From Pseudozyma flocculosa PF-1 (Eukaryota > Basidiomycota > Ustilaginomycetes > Ustilaginales > Ustilaginaceae), in assembly GCF_000417875.1 (NCBI RefSeq), contig NW_006920871.1, positions 142,961 to 163,900 on the forward strand: DNA of 20,940 nt. The letters are read 5' to 3'. Positions 1 to 7,468 of the stretch are shown here, in pieces. The notes under the pieces were generated by a model. That model was given only the letters and a program-made list of their open reading frames with translations, was not told where the DNA came from and searched no databases. A program made the translations under genes and the position numbers. Within the stretch, counting starts at the first letter, position 1. The number at the start of each line of letters is the position of its first letter.

Positions 1-18
1 GACTACGTACGTTTACCT

Positions 19-58
19 TCTCTCTCTCTCTCTCTCTCTCTCCCTCTCTTCGCTCCAG
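19..58 (+). repeat. TC dinucleotide microsatellite forming an intron's polypyrimidine tract
   Basis: About ten TC units run from 19 to 42, followed by further pyrimidines up to the CAG at 56-58. There is no AG before position 57. A possible GTACGT donor sits at 7-12, which would make an unusually short 52-nt intron, but no CTGAC branch site is visible in 1-58, so the intron more likely begins left of the window. Confidence 0.6.
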
Positions 59-206
59 GGGATTGATGGACAAGGACGACATGAAAAACCTCGGCTTCCA
101 GGAAACCGATCAGGCCGTGCCCGCCTCTTCCTCTTCCTCTTCGCAGCAGCAGTCACCCACCCCCGCAGCGACGGCAGGGAAAGGATCCGGGGCAAAGGCT
201 GTATGA
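59..206 (+). CDS. Probable 3'-terminal exon of an unidentified gene (partial, runs off left edge)
   Basis: Not recognised. After an acceptor CAG at 56-58, one base completes a split codon and the frame then stays open to a TGA at 204-206. It reads G-L-M-D-K-D-D-M-K-N-L-G-F-Q-E-T-D-Q followed by a Ser-rich, Gln-rich and Ala/Gly-rich tail of about 30 residues ending KAV. The first 20 residues look like real protein and the low-complexity tail is typical of fungal C-termini. Bases 1-56 contain no AG, as expected of the zone just before a 3' splice site. The alternative is that this is noncoding; the reverse strand across the same bases gives only Arg/Glu-rich filler. The upstream part of the gene lies outside the window, so the function cannot be judged. 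It converges on the aminotransferase gene, 321 bp away. Confidence 0.5.
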
Positions 207-527
207 CGACGTTCGAACGAGAGACAGAGCAGACCATGTAACACCACCACCGCTTCTCACACTCGCCGAATCGATTAAAGAACCCAATCTATGACGTGTC
301 AATGGAGAAGCGGGGGCAAACGAAGTGGTTCTCTAGCGAATACAGACCTCGATCCCATGACGATCGATCGTTCCTCGGGCGGCAGTACAGCAAGGAGCAA
401 GCGGGGCAAGCGGCTCTGATCGGGTCGGGTCTCGCGGGGATGCAGCTGCTGGCTGCTGGCTGCGGCTGCTGCGGCTGTGGCTGCTCAGGCTACGGCTGCT
501 AAGGCTGCGGCTACGGCTGCTTGCTCG
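207..527. other. Convergent intergenic region (3' ends of two genes)
   Basis: This 321-bp stretch lies between the stop of the left-edge exon and the stop of the aminotransferase. It must hold both 3' UTRs and terminators. The only notable structure is the GGCTGC-type repeat at 438-524. No canonical AATAAA signal stands out on either strand. Confidence 0.7.
438..524. repeat. Imperfect GGCTGC/GGCTAC hexamer repeat in aminotransferase 3' UTR
   Basis: A run of GGCTGC, GGCTAC and GCTGCT units ends four bases before the aminotransferase stop codon. In the aminotransferase mRNA it would read as GCAGCC/GTAGCC repeats. It is open in one plus-strand frame, but that is a by-product of the repeat. Confidence 0.7.
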
Positions 528-2375
528 CTACTTGTACGTCTCGAGGAACTCGGTGTGGAACTTGCCGTAGCGCTCGATGAAGCTGTCCGTCTCCTTTGCC
601 AGCACCGTGGTGCGGAAAAAGCAGGCGCCCGTGTCCCTCTCGGGCATCTTGCCAAACCCGCTGCCGGGCACGACGCAGATGCCCGTCTTGTCGAGCATCT
701 CGAGGCAGTAGAACTCGTCGACCTTTTTGCCGCGCTTCCTCGCCTCGTCGTGGGCGCGCGGCGGCAGCGTCACGCGCGGGAAGAGGTAGAGGGCGCCCTG
801 GGCCGGCTGCACCTCGACGCCCGGCAGCGCATCAAACTTGGCCGCCATCTTTTCCGAGCGCTCCAGCAGCGTCGCGTGGATCGCCTCGGTCTCGCGCCGG
901 TAGACGTCGTACGACGGCTCGCCCTCGCGCGGCGGCTTGACCAGCATGTCGACGCCAATCTGGCCCTGCAGCGACGGGCAAAGCGAGATGCTGGCCATCT
1001 TGTACACCTCGGCCTCGACGGCGGCGTCGATGTTGACCAGCTCAAAGTAGCCGCCGCGCCGGCCGCACTCGCCCGACACGCCCTTGGAGATCGAGTGGAA
1101 CGACACCAGCTCGACCTCGTCGGCGATGCGGCGCTCGGCGGCGTCGCTCGACTTGCTGAAATCGCGCACCACCTTCTTGAACGACACAAACGGCCGCGTC
1201 TCGGGCTGGTAGATGTTGGCCTGGTACACCTCGTCGGCCAGCAGCACGATGCGCTTGTCGTGCGCCATGCGCACCAGGTCGCGGATGTTTTGCTCGAGCA
1301 GGCACTGGCCCGTCGGGTTGCCCGGGTTGATGATGACCAGGGCGCGGACGTCGGTGCCGCGGGCGCGCGCCTCGTCGATGCTCCTCGCCATGGCCTCGAC
1401 ATCCAGGCTCCAGTCGTCGAAGGGGTTGAGGTCGTACTCGACCGGCGTGGCGTCGTACAGCGCCAGCGTGGCCGAGTAGAGCGGGTACTGCGGGATGGGG
1501 ATCATGATGCCCGTATCGCGCGACGCAATGAGCACCTGCATCAGCAGCTGGACGCCGCCCGACGCGCCCGAGGTGAGGTAGATGAGCTCCGGGTCGGCCG
1601 GGTAGCCGTCGCGCTCCTCGATGAACTCGGCAATGTGCTTGCGCACCACCGAGGCGCCCTTGGAGTGCGAGTAGGCGCCGACGCTGCCCACGTCCTCGAG
1701 GAGCAGCCGGGCGCGCTCCTGGACGTCGGCGGGGAAGACCTTGTCCATGCCCGGCGTGTCCATGAGCTCCGGCAGCTCGGTCAGCGCAGCCACCTGCCGC
1801 CAAAAGGTGAGCGGCTTCTGCGCCAGGAAGGGCTGTTGCTGCGGGTTGCCAATGTTGGCGGTGACGACCGAGTCAAAGGGGAGGCCCTCCTGCTTGGCCT
1901 TGCCGTCGGCGATGAGCTGGGCGTACTTGTTGGCGCGGTTGCTCAGCTCGCCGCGCACGGCGTACTCGGTCTTGAGCACGTTGGGGTTGATGGTCTTTGT
2001 CGTCAGCACGGGCTTGTAGGACGACGACGACGACGACGACGGGGAAGACGACGAGGCGAAGCCGCGCGAGCTGCCGACCGAGGCCGTGGTGGCGTACGAC
2101 GACGAGTAGGCGTTTGCGTCGACGGCCATGTTGGTGGGCGACGACGAGCGGCGGCTGCCCAGGGACGACGACGAGGAAGAGGGAGACGAGGCGCGGGGTC
2201 TTGGCGTCGATGTCGATGCGGACATGGTCGAGGCTGCAGCGGCGGTCGCGAAGGTGGCCGAGTGGCGGAGGGCGGTGGTGACGGCGTGCGAGGACGAGGA
2301 CGAGGTCAGGGACGAGGTAGCGGTGGCGGTGGTGGCGCTGGCGGCGAGGCGGACGCTGGAGTGGAAGATGGACAT
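528..2375 (-). CDS. ALT1: Alanine aminotransferase, mitochondrial type (615 aa)
   Basis: A pyridoxal-phosphate enzyme that interconverts L-alanine plus 2-oxoglutarate with pyruvate plus L-glutamate. The class I/II aminotransferase fold covers residues ~120-615. Recognisable blocks are NPGNPTGQ (substrate/PLP region), ADEVYQ, and SFHSISKG with Lys431 as the likely Schiff-base lysine, followed by GECGRRGGY, a signature of alanine rather than aspartate aminotransferases. The C-terminal block GICVVPGSGFG also fits. Residues 1-~115 are rich in Ser, Ala and Thr, contain several Arg and no acidic residue before Asp86, consistent with a mitochondrial presequence. The first ATG (2373-2375) is used; Met51 and Met83 are in-frame alternatives, Met83 in a strong ATGG context just ahead of the conserved domain. 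No intron is needed. Usual family length is ~500-600 residues. The family call is firm; mitochondrial targeting is inferred. Confidence 0.93.
   Translation of the reverse strand: MSIFHSSVRLAASATTATATSSLTSSSSSHAVTTALRHSATFATAAAASTMSASTSTPRPRASSPSSSSSSLGSRRSSSPTNMAVDANAYSSSYATTASVGSSRGFASSSSPSSSSSSSYKPVLTTKTINPNVLKTEYAVRGELSNRANKYAQLIADGKAKQEGLPFDSVVTANIGNPQQQPFLAQKPLTFWRQVAALTELPELMDTPGMDKVFPADVQERARLLLEDVGSVGAYSHSKGASVVRKHIAEFIEERDGYPADPELIYLTSGASGGVQLLMQVLIASRDTGIMIPIPQYPLYSATLALYDATPVEYDLNPFDDWSLDVEAMARSIDEARARGTDVRALVIINPGNPTGQCLLEQNIRDLVRMAHDKRIVLLADEVYQANIYQPETRPFVSFKKVVRDFSKSSDAAERRIADEVELVSFHSISKGVSGECGRRGGYFELVNIDAAVEAEVYKMASISLCPSLQGQIGVDMLVKPPREGEPSYDVYRRETEAIHATLLERSEKMAAKFDALPGVEVQPAQGALYLFPRVTLPPRAHDEARKRGKKVDEFYCLEMLDKTGICVVPGSGFGKMPERDTGACFFRTTVLAKETDSFIERYGKFHTEFLETYK
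2019..2045. repeat. GAC trinucleotide run encoding poly-Ser in the aminotransferase leader
   Basis: An uninterrupted run of about eight GAC triplets on the plus strand. Read on the coding strand it gives TCG codons and forms part of the Ser tract at residues ~108-119, between the presumed presequence and the catalytic domain. Confidence 0.8.
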
Positions 2376-2442
2376 GGTGGACGAGAGGGCAGGCTCGGCT
2401 GGCCGAGGGGTGCACGAGAGGGCTTTTGAGATTGAAGGACCC

Positions 2443-2466
2443 GGGACGGGGACGGGGGCGGGGGGG
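2443..2466 (+). promoter_or_regulatory. G-quadruplex-capable tract upstream of the aminotransferase ATG
   Basis: Four G runs of 3, 4, 5 and 7 bases are separated by loops of 2, 2 and 1 bases. The tract lies 68 bp upstream of the start codon, on the template strand, so it lies in or beside the 5' UTR or core promoter. The match to the G3+ loop 1-7 pattern is direct; any effect on transcription is inference. Confidence 0.55.
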
Positions 2467-2640
2467 AGGATGAGCGGCTAGTAGGCTGGCGCGCGAGTCA
2501 GAGGGCGGAGGGCGGCGGGTGAGTGAGGGCGAAGGTGAGGGCGAGGGCGAAGGCTGCAGACGTCGTCGATGGCGGAGGTGGATGGACGGATGGGACATGG
2601 GTGTGGGGTCCAGGTGGAGCGCAGCGAGAGGAGGCGGCGA

Positions 2641-2662
2641 GGGCAGGGGAGGGGGGACGGGG
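2641..2662 (+). promoter_or_regulatory. Second G-quadruplex-capable tract upstream of the aminotransferase
   Basis: G runs of 3, 4, 6 and 4 bases with loops of 2, 1 and 2 bases, about 266 bp upstream of the aminotransferase ATG and on the same strand as the first tract. Confidence 0.5.
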
Positions 2663-3337
2663 TGGATGTTAGCGCGGCGGGCACAAGGCAGGCGAGGATG
2701 TCATTCGCGGCGAACAGCTCGGCCTCTTGCGTTGCCGGGCAGGCAAGAAGAGGGGCAGGCAGCCAGCAAGGACCAGGCAGGGTCACGGGCAAGGGTCAAG
2801 GGCTTCGGCCTGGGTGTCGCGCACGGCACAGCAGACGACGACGACGACGACGATGACGACCCGGCTGGGATCCCGAGATGCTCCGCCGAGTTAGGGTACA
2901 GTAGATGCTGCGGCTTGCTGGGTAGCGGACCAAGGTGGACCGGCTCGCACCGGCTGGACGCCCGCCCGCCCGCTCGCCTGCCTGCCTGCCTGCCTCCTTT
3001 TGCGCATGGCTTCTCTCTTTGGATCTGGTCAGCGCTGGTACTCACGCGGCTCTCTTTCTCTCTCTTCTGTCTCTTTGTTCTGCTGCGTGGCAGGCGCTCT
3101 CCTCTGTCGATTTGGTGGTGAAAGGGGGAAAAGAGGGGGCGACAGAAGACCGGTGGGCGCAGGACCTCGAGCGATCGCCTAGCTTGGCTGGCTGGCTGGC
3201 TTGGCCCTTTTTTTTCCAGTTCTTCCCCCGCCCTGCGCCAGCCTGCTGGCAAGATCTGACCTGAGCCGACCCCGACCCGCCTCTGCCTGCCAGGCCTAGC
3301 CTGCCTCTCCGGACCGCGCTTCGAGTCATGGGTCAAC

Positions 3338-3455
3338 CTGCCTGGCCTGGCACAGCCTGGCCTGGCCGCCCGTCAAATCCTGACCCGCGCGGCAGCCAAG
3401 CAAGCGTACGTCGGGCTCAACCCTTTTCCCACCGGCCTGGCCTGGCCTGTCTGGC
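3338..3455. repeat. GCCTG pentamer repeats (CCTGGCCTGGC clusters)
   Basis: Two clusters, 3338-3368 and 3434-3455, consist mainly of head-to-tail GCCTG units. The same unit, on either strand, recurs upstream of the SMYD, PDS5 and BolA genes. Confidence 0.65.
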
Positions 3456-3883
3456 TGCCCCTTGCCGTGCGGACCGGTCGACCGACCGACCGACGTCTTT
3501 GTTCTTGCCCGCAAAACCGCCTACGGATGCGGGGCGGAGACGACGGCCAGCAGGCTAGGCTGGGGCCAGCTGGCAGGCAGGGTCTCGCACCTTGCCCTGC
3601 CCCGCCCCGCGACCAGGCAGGCCCGCCTCTCTTCGTGACCTTTCCGGGTGCAGCCCCTCGTCCCCAGTCCCATCCATCGCTTCGAGCACAAGCACGAGCA
3701 GGCCAGACCTCGAAGCTCCTTGCAAGCTTGCTTGACATCTCGCACATCTCTCGGCCTCGGACATGACGGTCCGACCCGTCCAGTCGATCCCATCGACCGA
3801 ATGCACGTTCGGCCTTGCTGCTTCCCGAACCCCCGCTCCTCGCCTCTCCGCTTCCCCCCGAGGCAGGCAGACCGACATGGCGC

Positions 3884-3918
3884 GGCACGGCACGGCACGG
3901 CATGGCATGGCTTGGCTT
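3884..3918 (+). repeat. Five-bp tandem ladder GGCAC x3, GGCAT x2, GGCTT x2
   Basis: Seven perfect 5-bp steps. The units change in order from GGCAC to GGCAT to GGCTT, and each change is confined to the last two bases of the unit. It lies in noncoding DNA. Confidence 0.8.
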
Positions 3919-4287
3919 AGGCGGGCTCGGTCTCGCCATCTACTACTGATTGTGTGGCGTAACCACTTTGGCTTTGAACGGGCGGGTGGAGGGGGGCAAT
4001 GATGGGGTTGGATTGGGTTGGTATACTACACCTACTCTGCTAAGGAAAAGCGGCTGCGGTTTCGTCGTCGACTGGCCTGACTGGACTAGCTACGTGGATT
4101 GAGATGGCATGCTTGACACGTACACTTGCGGGATCAGGGGGAACATGCGTGAGAGGGGGATGCTTGAGAAGGTACAAGAGGGGGACAGAGACTACTACTG
4201 AGGACGCCGAGGCGCTTCGAGGGCGGGCAGGGATCCTGATGCGATGGTGCTAAGTCGATCTGAAGAGGGCAGCCGTCTCTGGGTGGC

Positions 4288-6108
4288 CTATCTGCGCCTC
4301 ATGCGCTGCGCCAGCCCTCGGCCGTGGACGGGCGCACCAACGCCACCGCTTCCGCCGTTGGCCATGCCGCCCCGAGCTTCCTGGAACGCGGCCATCAGCC
4401 CGGGACCGCGCCGGTCGGCGGTAGTAGCGGCGGTCGCGGTGGCGGCGGTGTGGTCGGCGGCGGAGGCGTGGGCCCGACCATCGCCGTACGAGCTTGTCGC
4501 ACCTTGCGCCTCGTAACGCTGATGCCCGTGAGGATGAGCCTCGAACCGGGGCCGCTTGCTCGCCCGTTCAGCCCCACCCGTCAAATCCGCATCCATGAGG
4601 ACCGCTTCGTGCTGGCCAGCGGCTGTCGATGCGCCGACGGCGACGTTGTCGGCGTAGTGCTCGTCGACCTCGCCCTCGCCATCCTCTTCGCTCCACCCGG
4701 CCTCCTCGAGCCTGGCAAGCAATGCGCTTCGATCGTCGGCCGACGCGCTCTTCGACGTCGAGCCTTCCCCGGTCGGGTGCTGCGAACGTGGCCCAGTGTT
4801 CCATGTCGATGCCGGCGGAAGCAGTCCGGCGTGGGCCCCGTGCCCGTGCGGACGCTCCTGCGCGTGCCGGGTCACCTCCGCCTCGCGCTCTCGCTCGATG
4901 CTGCTCCCAGTCATTGCCTGCAGCCTCGCGCTCGCCTCGCTCGGCCAGCCTGGCGGCCCTTGTGCCTTCCGCTTGGCAGACTCCCTTGCCGCGATCTCGG
5001 CGGCAAACAGTCCTCCCCGAGGCTTTGACGGTCCCGCCTGGGTCGAGGCCGAGGGCGCGGGCCTGCTCGACGACGACGACGATGCCGCGGGGAAGAGTAG
5101 CTTTGGCTGCAGCCGAGGAGGCCGCTGCCCTGTCCGCTGGTAGGCCTCATCCGAGTCGTCAGAGTCATACTCTGGATCCGCGTAGACGACGCGCTGGCCG
5201 CGAAAGACGTAGGTGATCTTGCCCCTTTCCTTGCCCGGGAACGCCTGGGCTCTGGCGCGTGCCTGGCCGGCTCGGGGTCCCTCGAGACCCGAGTCTGCGG
5301 GCCCGCCCTCGAGGAACGGGTTCATCGGCGTGTCCCGGATGGGCCGCAGCGCCGAGACGTCCTGGCTGTCTACCCGCACGTGGTCGCCTGTCGGCAGCGC
5401 CAGCCTCGCCCTGGTGGCCGGTCGCGGCGTGGTCTCGCCGTCGTCCGACTCGTTCTCGCCTGCGCCCCTCATCTCCTCGTCATCCGAGACGAAATCGGGC
5501 TCGACGTATGATGAGCGAGTCTGGGCGAGCTGGTGACGCGAAGACGATGACGATGACGACGAGGGTCGGGGGCGCGCCATGAAGGGGTTTTCTTCGTCGT
5601 CCGACTCTGCCGATGCCACGGGCCCTCTTTGCCTCTTCCTGCTGCGAACCTGTGCGGACTCGAGGCTGGCGTCAGCGCCGTGGTCGCCGCGTGCCGTTGG
5701 TCGGTAAGAGGTGCTGGCGACGTGCACATCGAGCTCGCCATCCGAGAGCGACCTCGAGCCCGGCGTCGAGCCGGTCCTTCCACCGTCCATGCGCGTGTCG
5801 CGGCTGAGCGGAGGAGTCAGCATCCTGTCCTCGGCCTTGCTCATGGAGCTGCCGCGCTTCTTTCCAGGACTGCCGATGGCGACGGCGGCGGCGGACCGAT
5901 CTCCGGCACCGTTGGCGAACTCGGGCGCATAGCCGAGGTGGTGCACTCCGGCAGACATGCCCCGGTGCAGCGAGCTCTCCTTGCGCTGGCAGACGGCGTT
6001 GAGGGCGCCGTGGGCCGCGATGACGCCCGCCGCCGCGATGCGGGGCTCCTGCGACTTGTGAGCGCGCCCGCTCAGAGGCGGGGAGAGCATGTCCTGCTCG
6101 GTGGCCAT
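4288..6108 (-). CDS. Unrecognised, mostly disordered protein with paired ML[S/T]PPLS and NPF motifs (606 aa)
   Basis: I do not recognise the family. The start is the ATG at 6106-6108 (context ATC-ATG-GCC); the frame extends two codons further only through a TTG. The protein is rich in Ser, Ala, Gly, Arg and Asp and lacks obvious folded domains, membrane segments or a signal peptide. Visible elements in order: MLSPPLS at 7-13, its near copy MLTPPLS at 96-102, a basic SRKRQRG at 156-162, acidic SDDEENPFM ending at 177, a poly-Ser run at 183-190, PMNPFL at 261-266, the most structured-looking block KITYVFRGQRVVYADPEY at 297-314 followed by an acidic patch, and KRPR at 518-521. The basic clusters suggest a nuclear protein, and the proline-directed Ser/Thr sites suggest kinase control; both are inference. 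It has the ALT1 promoter downstream and shares an upstream region with the divergent SMYD gene. Confidence 0.75.
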   Translation of the reverse strand: MATEQDMLSPPLSGRAHKSQEPRIAAAGVIAAHGALNAVCQRKESSLHRGMSAGVHHLGYAPEFANGAGDRSAAAVAIGSPGKKRGSSMSKAEDRMLTPPLSRDTRMDGGRTGSTPGSRSLSDGELDVHVASTSYRPTARGDHGADASLESAQVRSRKRQRGPVASAESDDEENPFMARPRPSSSSSSSSRHQLAQTRSSYVEPDFVSDDEEMRGAGENESDDGETTPRPATRARLALPTGDHVRVDSQDVSALRPIRDTPMNPFLEGGPADSGLEGPRAGQARARAQAFPGKERGKITYVFRGQRVVYADPEYDSDDSDEAYQRTGQRPPRLQPKLLFPAASSSSSSRPAPSASTQAGPSKPRGGLFAAEIAARESAKRKAQGPPGWPSEASARLQAMTGSSIEREREAEVTRHAQERPHGHGAHAGLLPPASTWNTGPRSQHPTGEGSTSKSASADDRSALLARLEEAGWSEEDGEGEVDEHYADNVAVGASTAAGQHEAVLMDADLTGGAERASKRPRFEAHPHGHQRYEAQGATSSYGDGRAHASAADHTAATATAATTADRRGPGLMAAFQEARGGMANGGSGGVGAPVHGRGLAQRMRRR

Positions 6109-7468
6109 GATCAAGAGGGGGGGAGTTGTCGAGGGGTCGATTCGTCCCTGCTACAATGGTACCGGCAGCGTTGAAGAAGCGTCGGCGGAGCAGTTTCCAG
6201 AGGTCAAGCTGGCAGAGGCCTTGGAGAGAGCAGCCCCGACTGGTGGATATGCTGCTGCCGGTCGTGCGTGCCACGGGAGGCTGCGAAGCCGCCGAGGCCG
6301 TCGACGATGGGCCGTGAGGTCCTTGGCTGGCGGGCTGCTGGAAGGGTCGATCCAGATAGTTGAATGTTTGCCGTGTAGGTTGATGAGAAAAGCGGATGGC
6401 TGGATGTCGATTCGATGATGAAGAGGAGTGGTAGAAGGGGTCGTACCGTCGCAGCGCCGAGGTTGATTCAATGGATGCTGAGCGGGGTATTTTGCGATGC
6501 GGACCTGGTAGAGTTGATGTCCAGAGGCGACACGACGGCAAGAAGAGTCGACGGCAAGACGTAAATCGAGGCCGCCGGATGCGCTGACCGGATGTCGGTC
6601 AAGTGCGTTAGCTCGGTAGGCGAGGTGGATGGCTAGCTGGAGCGGACGGATGGGTGTGGCGGGCGGAACGGCGGCAGGTGCCAAGTGTCGACGAGGCGGA
6701 AGTCGATGGTGACCGGGCGGCGAATGGCGGATAGCGGATGGGCAGCTGGTTGCGATGCGGATGCGGAGTATGGATGGCTGGTGGTGTGGGCTGGGGATAG
6801 GGGTCCCGAGGCGCCGTCGAGATGCGGGATAGGAGCGAGCAAGAGCAGACGGGCGGGCGGGCTGCGGCGCTGCGGCAGGTCGAGAGGGGGGCAACCAATC
6901 GGTAACAGTGAGTAGACGGATGAGATGGAGGTGGGTGGGTGGCACAACGCAGCCGGTCCCGGTGATCTATCGGGAGGCCAGAGGGAGGTTATTGAGAGGA
7001 TGGACGAGGGTAGGGACAGGCCCATCGCCCCCTCTCGCCTCGTCACTTGGGCCCGCCTCCAGGCCGTCGCGCCACTCTACGCGGTCAAGCAAGCCCAAAG
7101 TCGAGCGATTTTCCACCTTCCCGCTCGTCCGGCTGGGCTGGCCGGCCAGGCCTGCCTTTTTGAGATCACCTCTTTGCTTGAACGCGTCGACTGCCGCTCG
7201 CATAAATGAGGTCTGGCAGACCTGCCTGGCCTGGCGGGTCAGCTTGCTTCACGCTCCTTCTCGGCCGCAAGACGGCGCCGCCCGGCAGCAAAGGTGGAGG
7301 CCGGCACAAGAAGAAGCTCGAGGAACCCGAGGGGGCGAGGTTCGTTTGGCCCGACCACGTCTGGCCATACCCAACAACAACACTTCCGTCCATCCTCTCA
7401 TCTCCTCTCTGTCCCCCTTCGTCGAGCAAACGGCCCTTGAGCCACCCGCTACGGTCAGCCACCGGACC
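6109..7468. promoter_or_regulatory. Divergent intergenic/promoter region (1360 bp)
   Basis: It lies between the start codons of the disordered-protein gene (leftward) and the SMYD gene (rightward). Long open frames here, such as the minus-strand one at 6151-6945, are low-complexity Pro/Ser/Arg sequence with no conserved block. GCCTG-type elements occur at 7138-7157 and 7221-7236. A pyrimidine-rich stretch, TCTCATCTCCTCTCTG at ~7396-7411, lies 60-75 bp before the SMYD ATG. GCGGATG-type short repeats occur around 6590-6780. No TATA box is obvious. Confidence 0.6.

Larger units (their letters stand above)
2376..4287. other. Gene-free 1.9-kb region: aminotransferase promoter and 3' flank of the disordered-protein gene
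   Basis: No convincing coding sequence was found on either strand. Open frames here have GC-driven composition (Arg, Gly, Pro, Ala, Ser, Cys) and no recognisable domain. The stretch holds the upstream region of the aminotransferase, with two G-rich tracts (2443-2466, 2641-2662), GAGGGC-type repeats near 2519-2557, a GAC run near 2836-2862, TGCC and GGCT tetramer runs (~2977-2998, ~3186-3206), GCCTG pentamer repeats (3338-3368, 3434-3455), a GACC run (~3478-3494) and a GGCAC ladder (3884-3918). The last ~300 bp, with TTGG-rich sequence near 4005-4022, probably contains the 3' UTR of the downstream minus-strand gene. A small RNA or a spliced 5' UTR cannot be excluded. Confidence 0.7.

Noticed and set aside
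477..2429. 650-codon plus-strand open frame opposite ALT1
   Set aside because: It is the antisense shadow of the aminotransferase exon. GC-rich codon use suppresses stops; the product is Arg/Gly/Val/Asp-rich without domains and begins in a simple repeat.
3373..3939. 188-codon minus-strand open frame in the 1.9-kb gap
   Set aside because: It is built from GCCTG, GACC and GGCAC repeats, and the protein has no recognisable feature.
6151..6945. 264-codon minus-strand open frame upstream of the disordered-protein gene
   Set aside because: Pro/Ser/Arg/His-rich with no conserved block, in the divergent promoter region. More likely 5' leader DNA.
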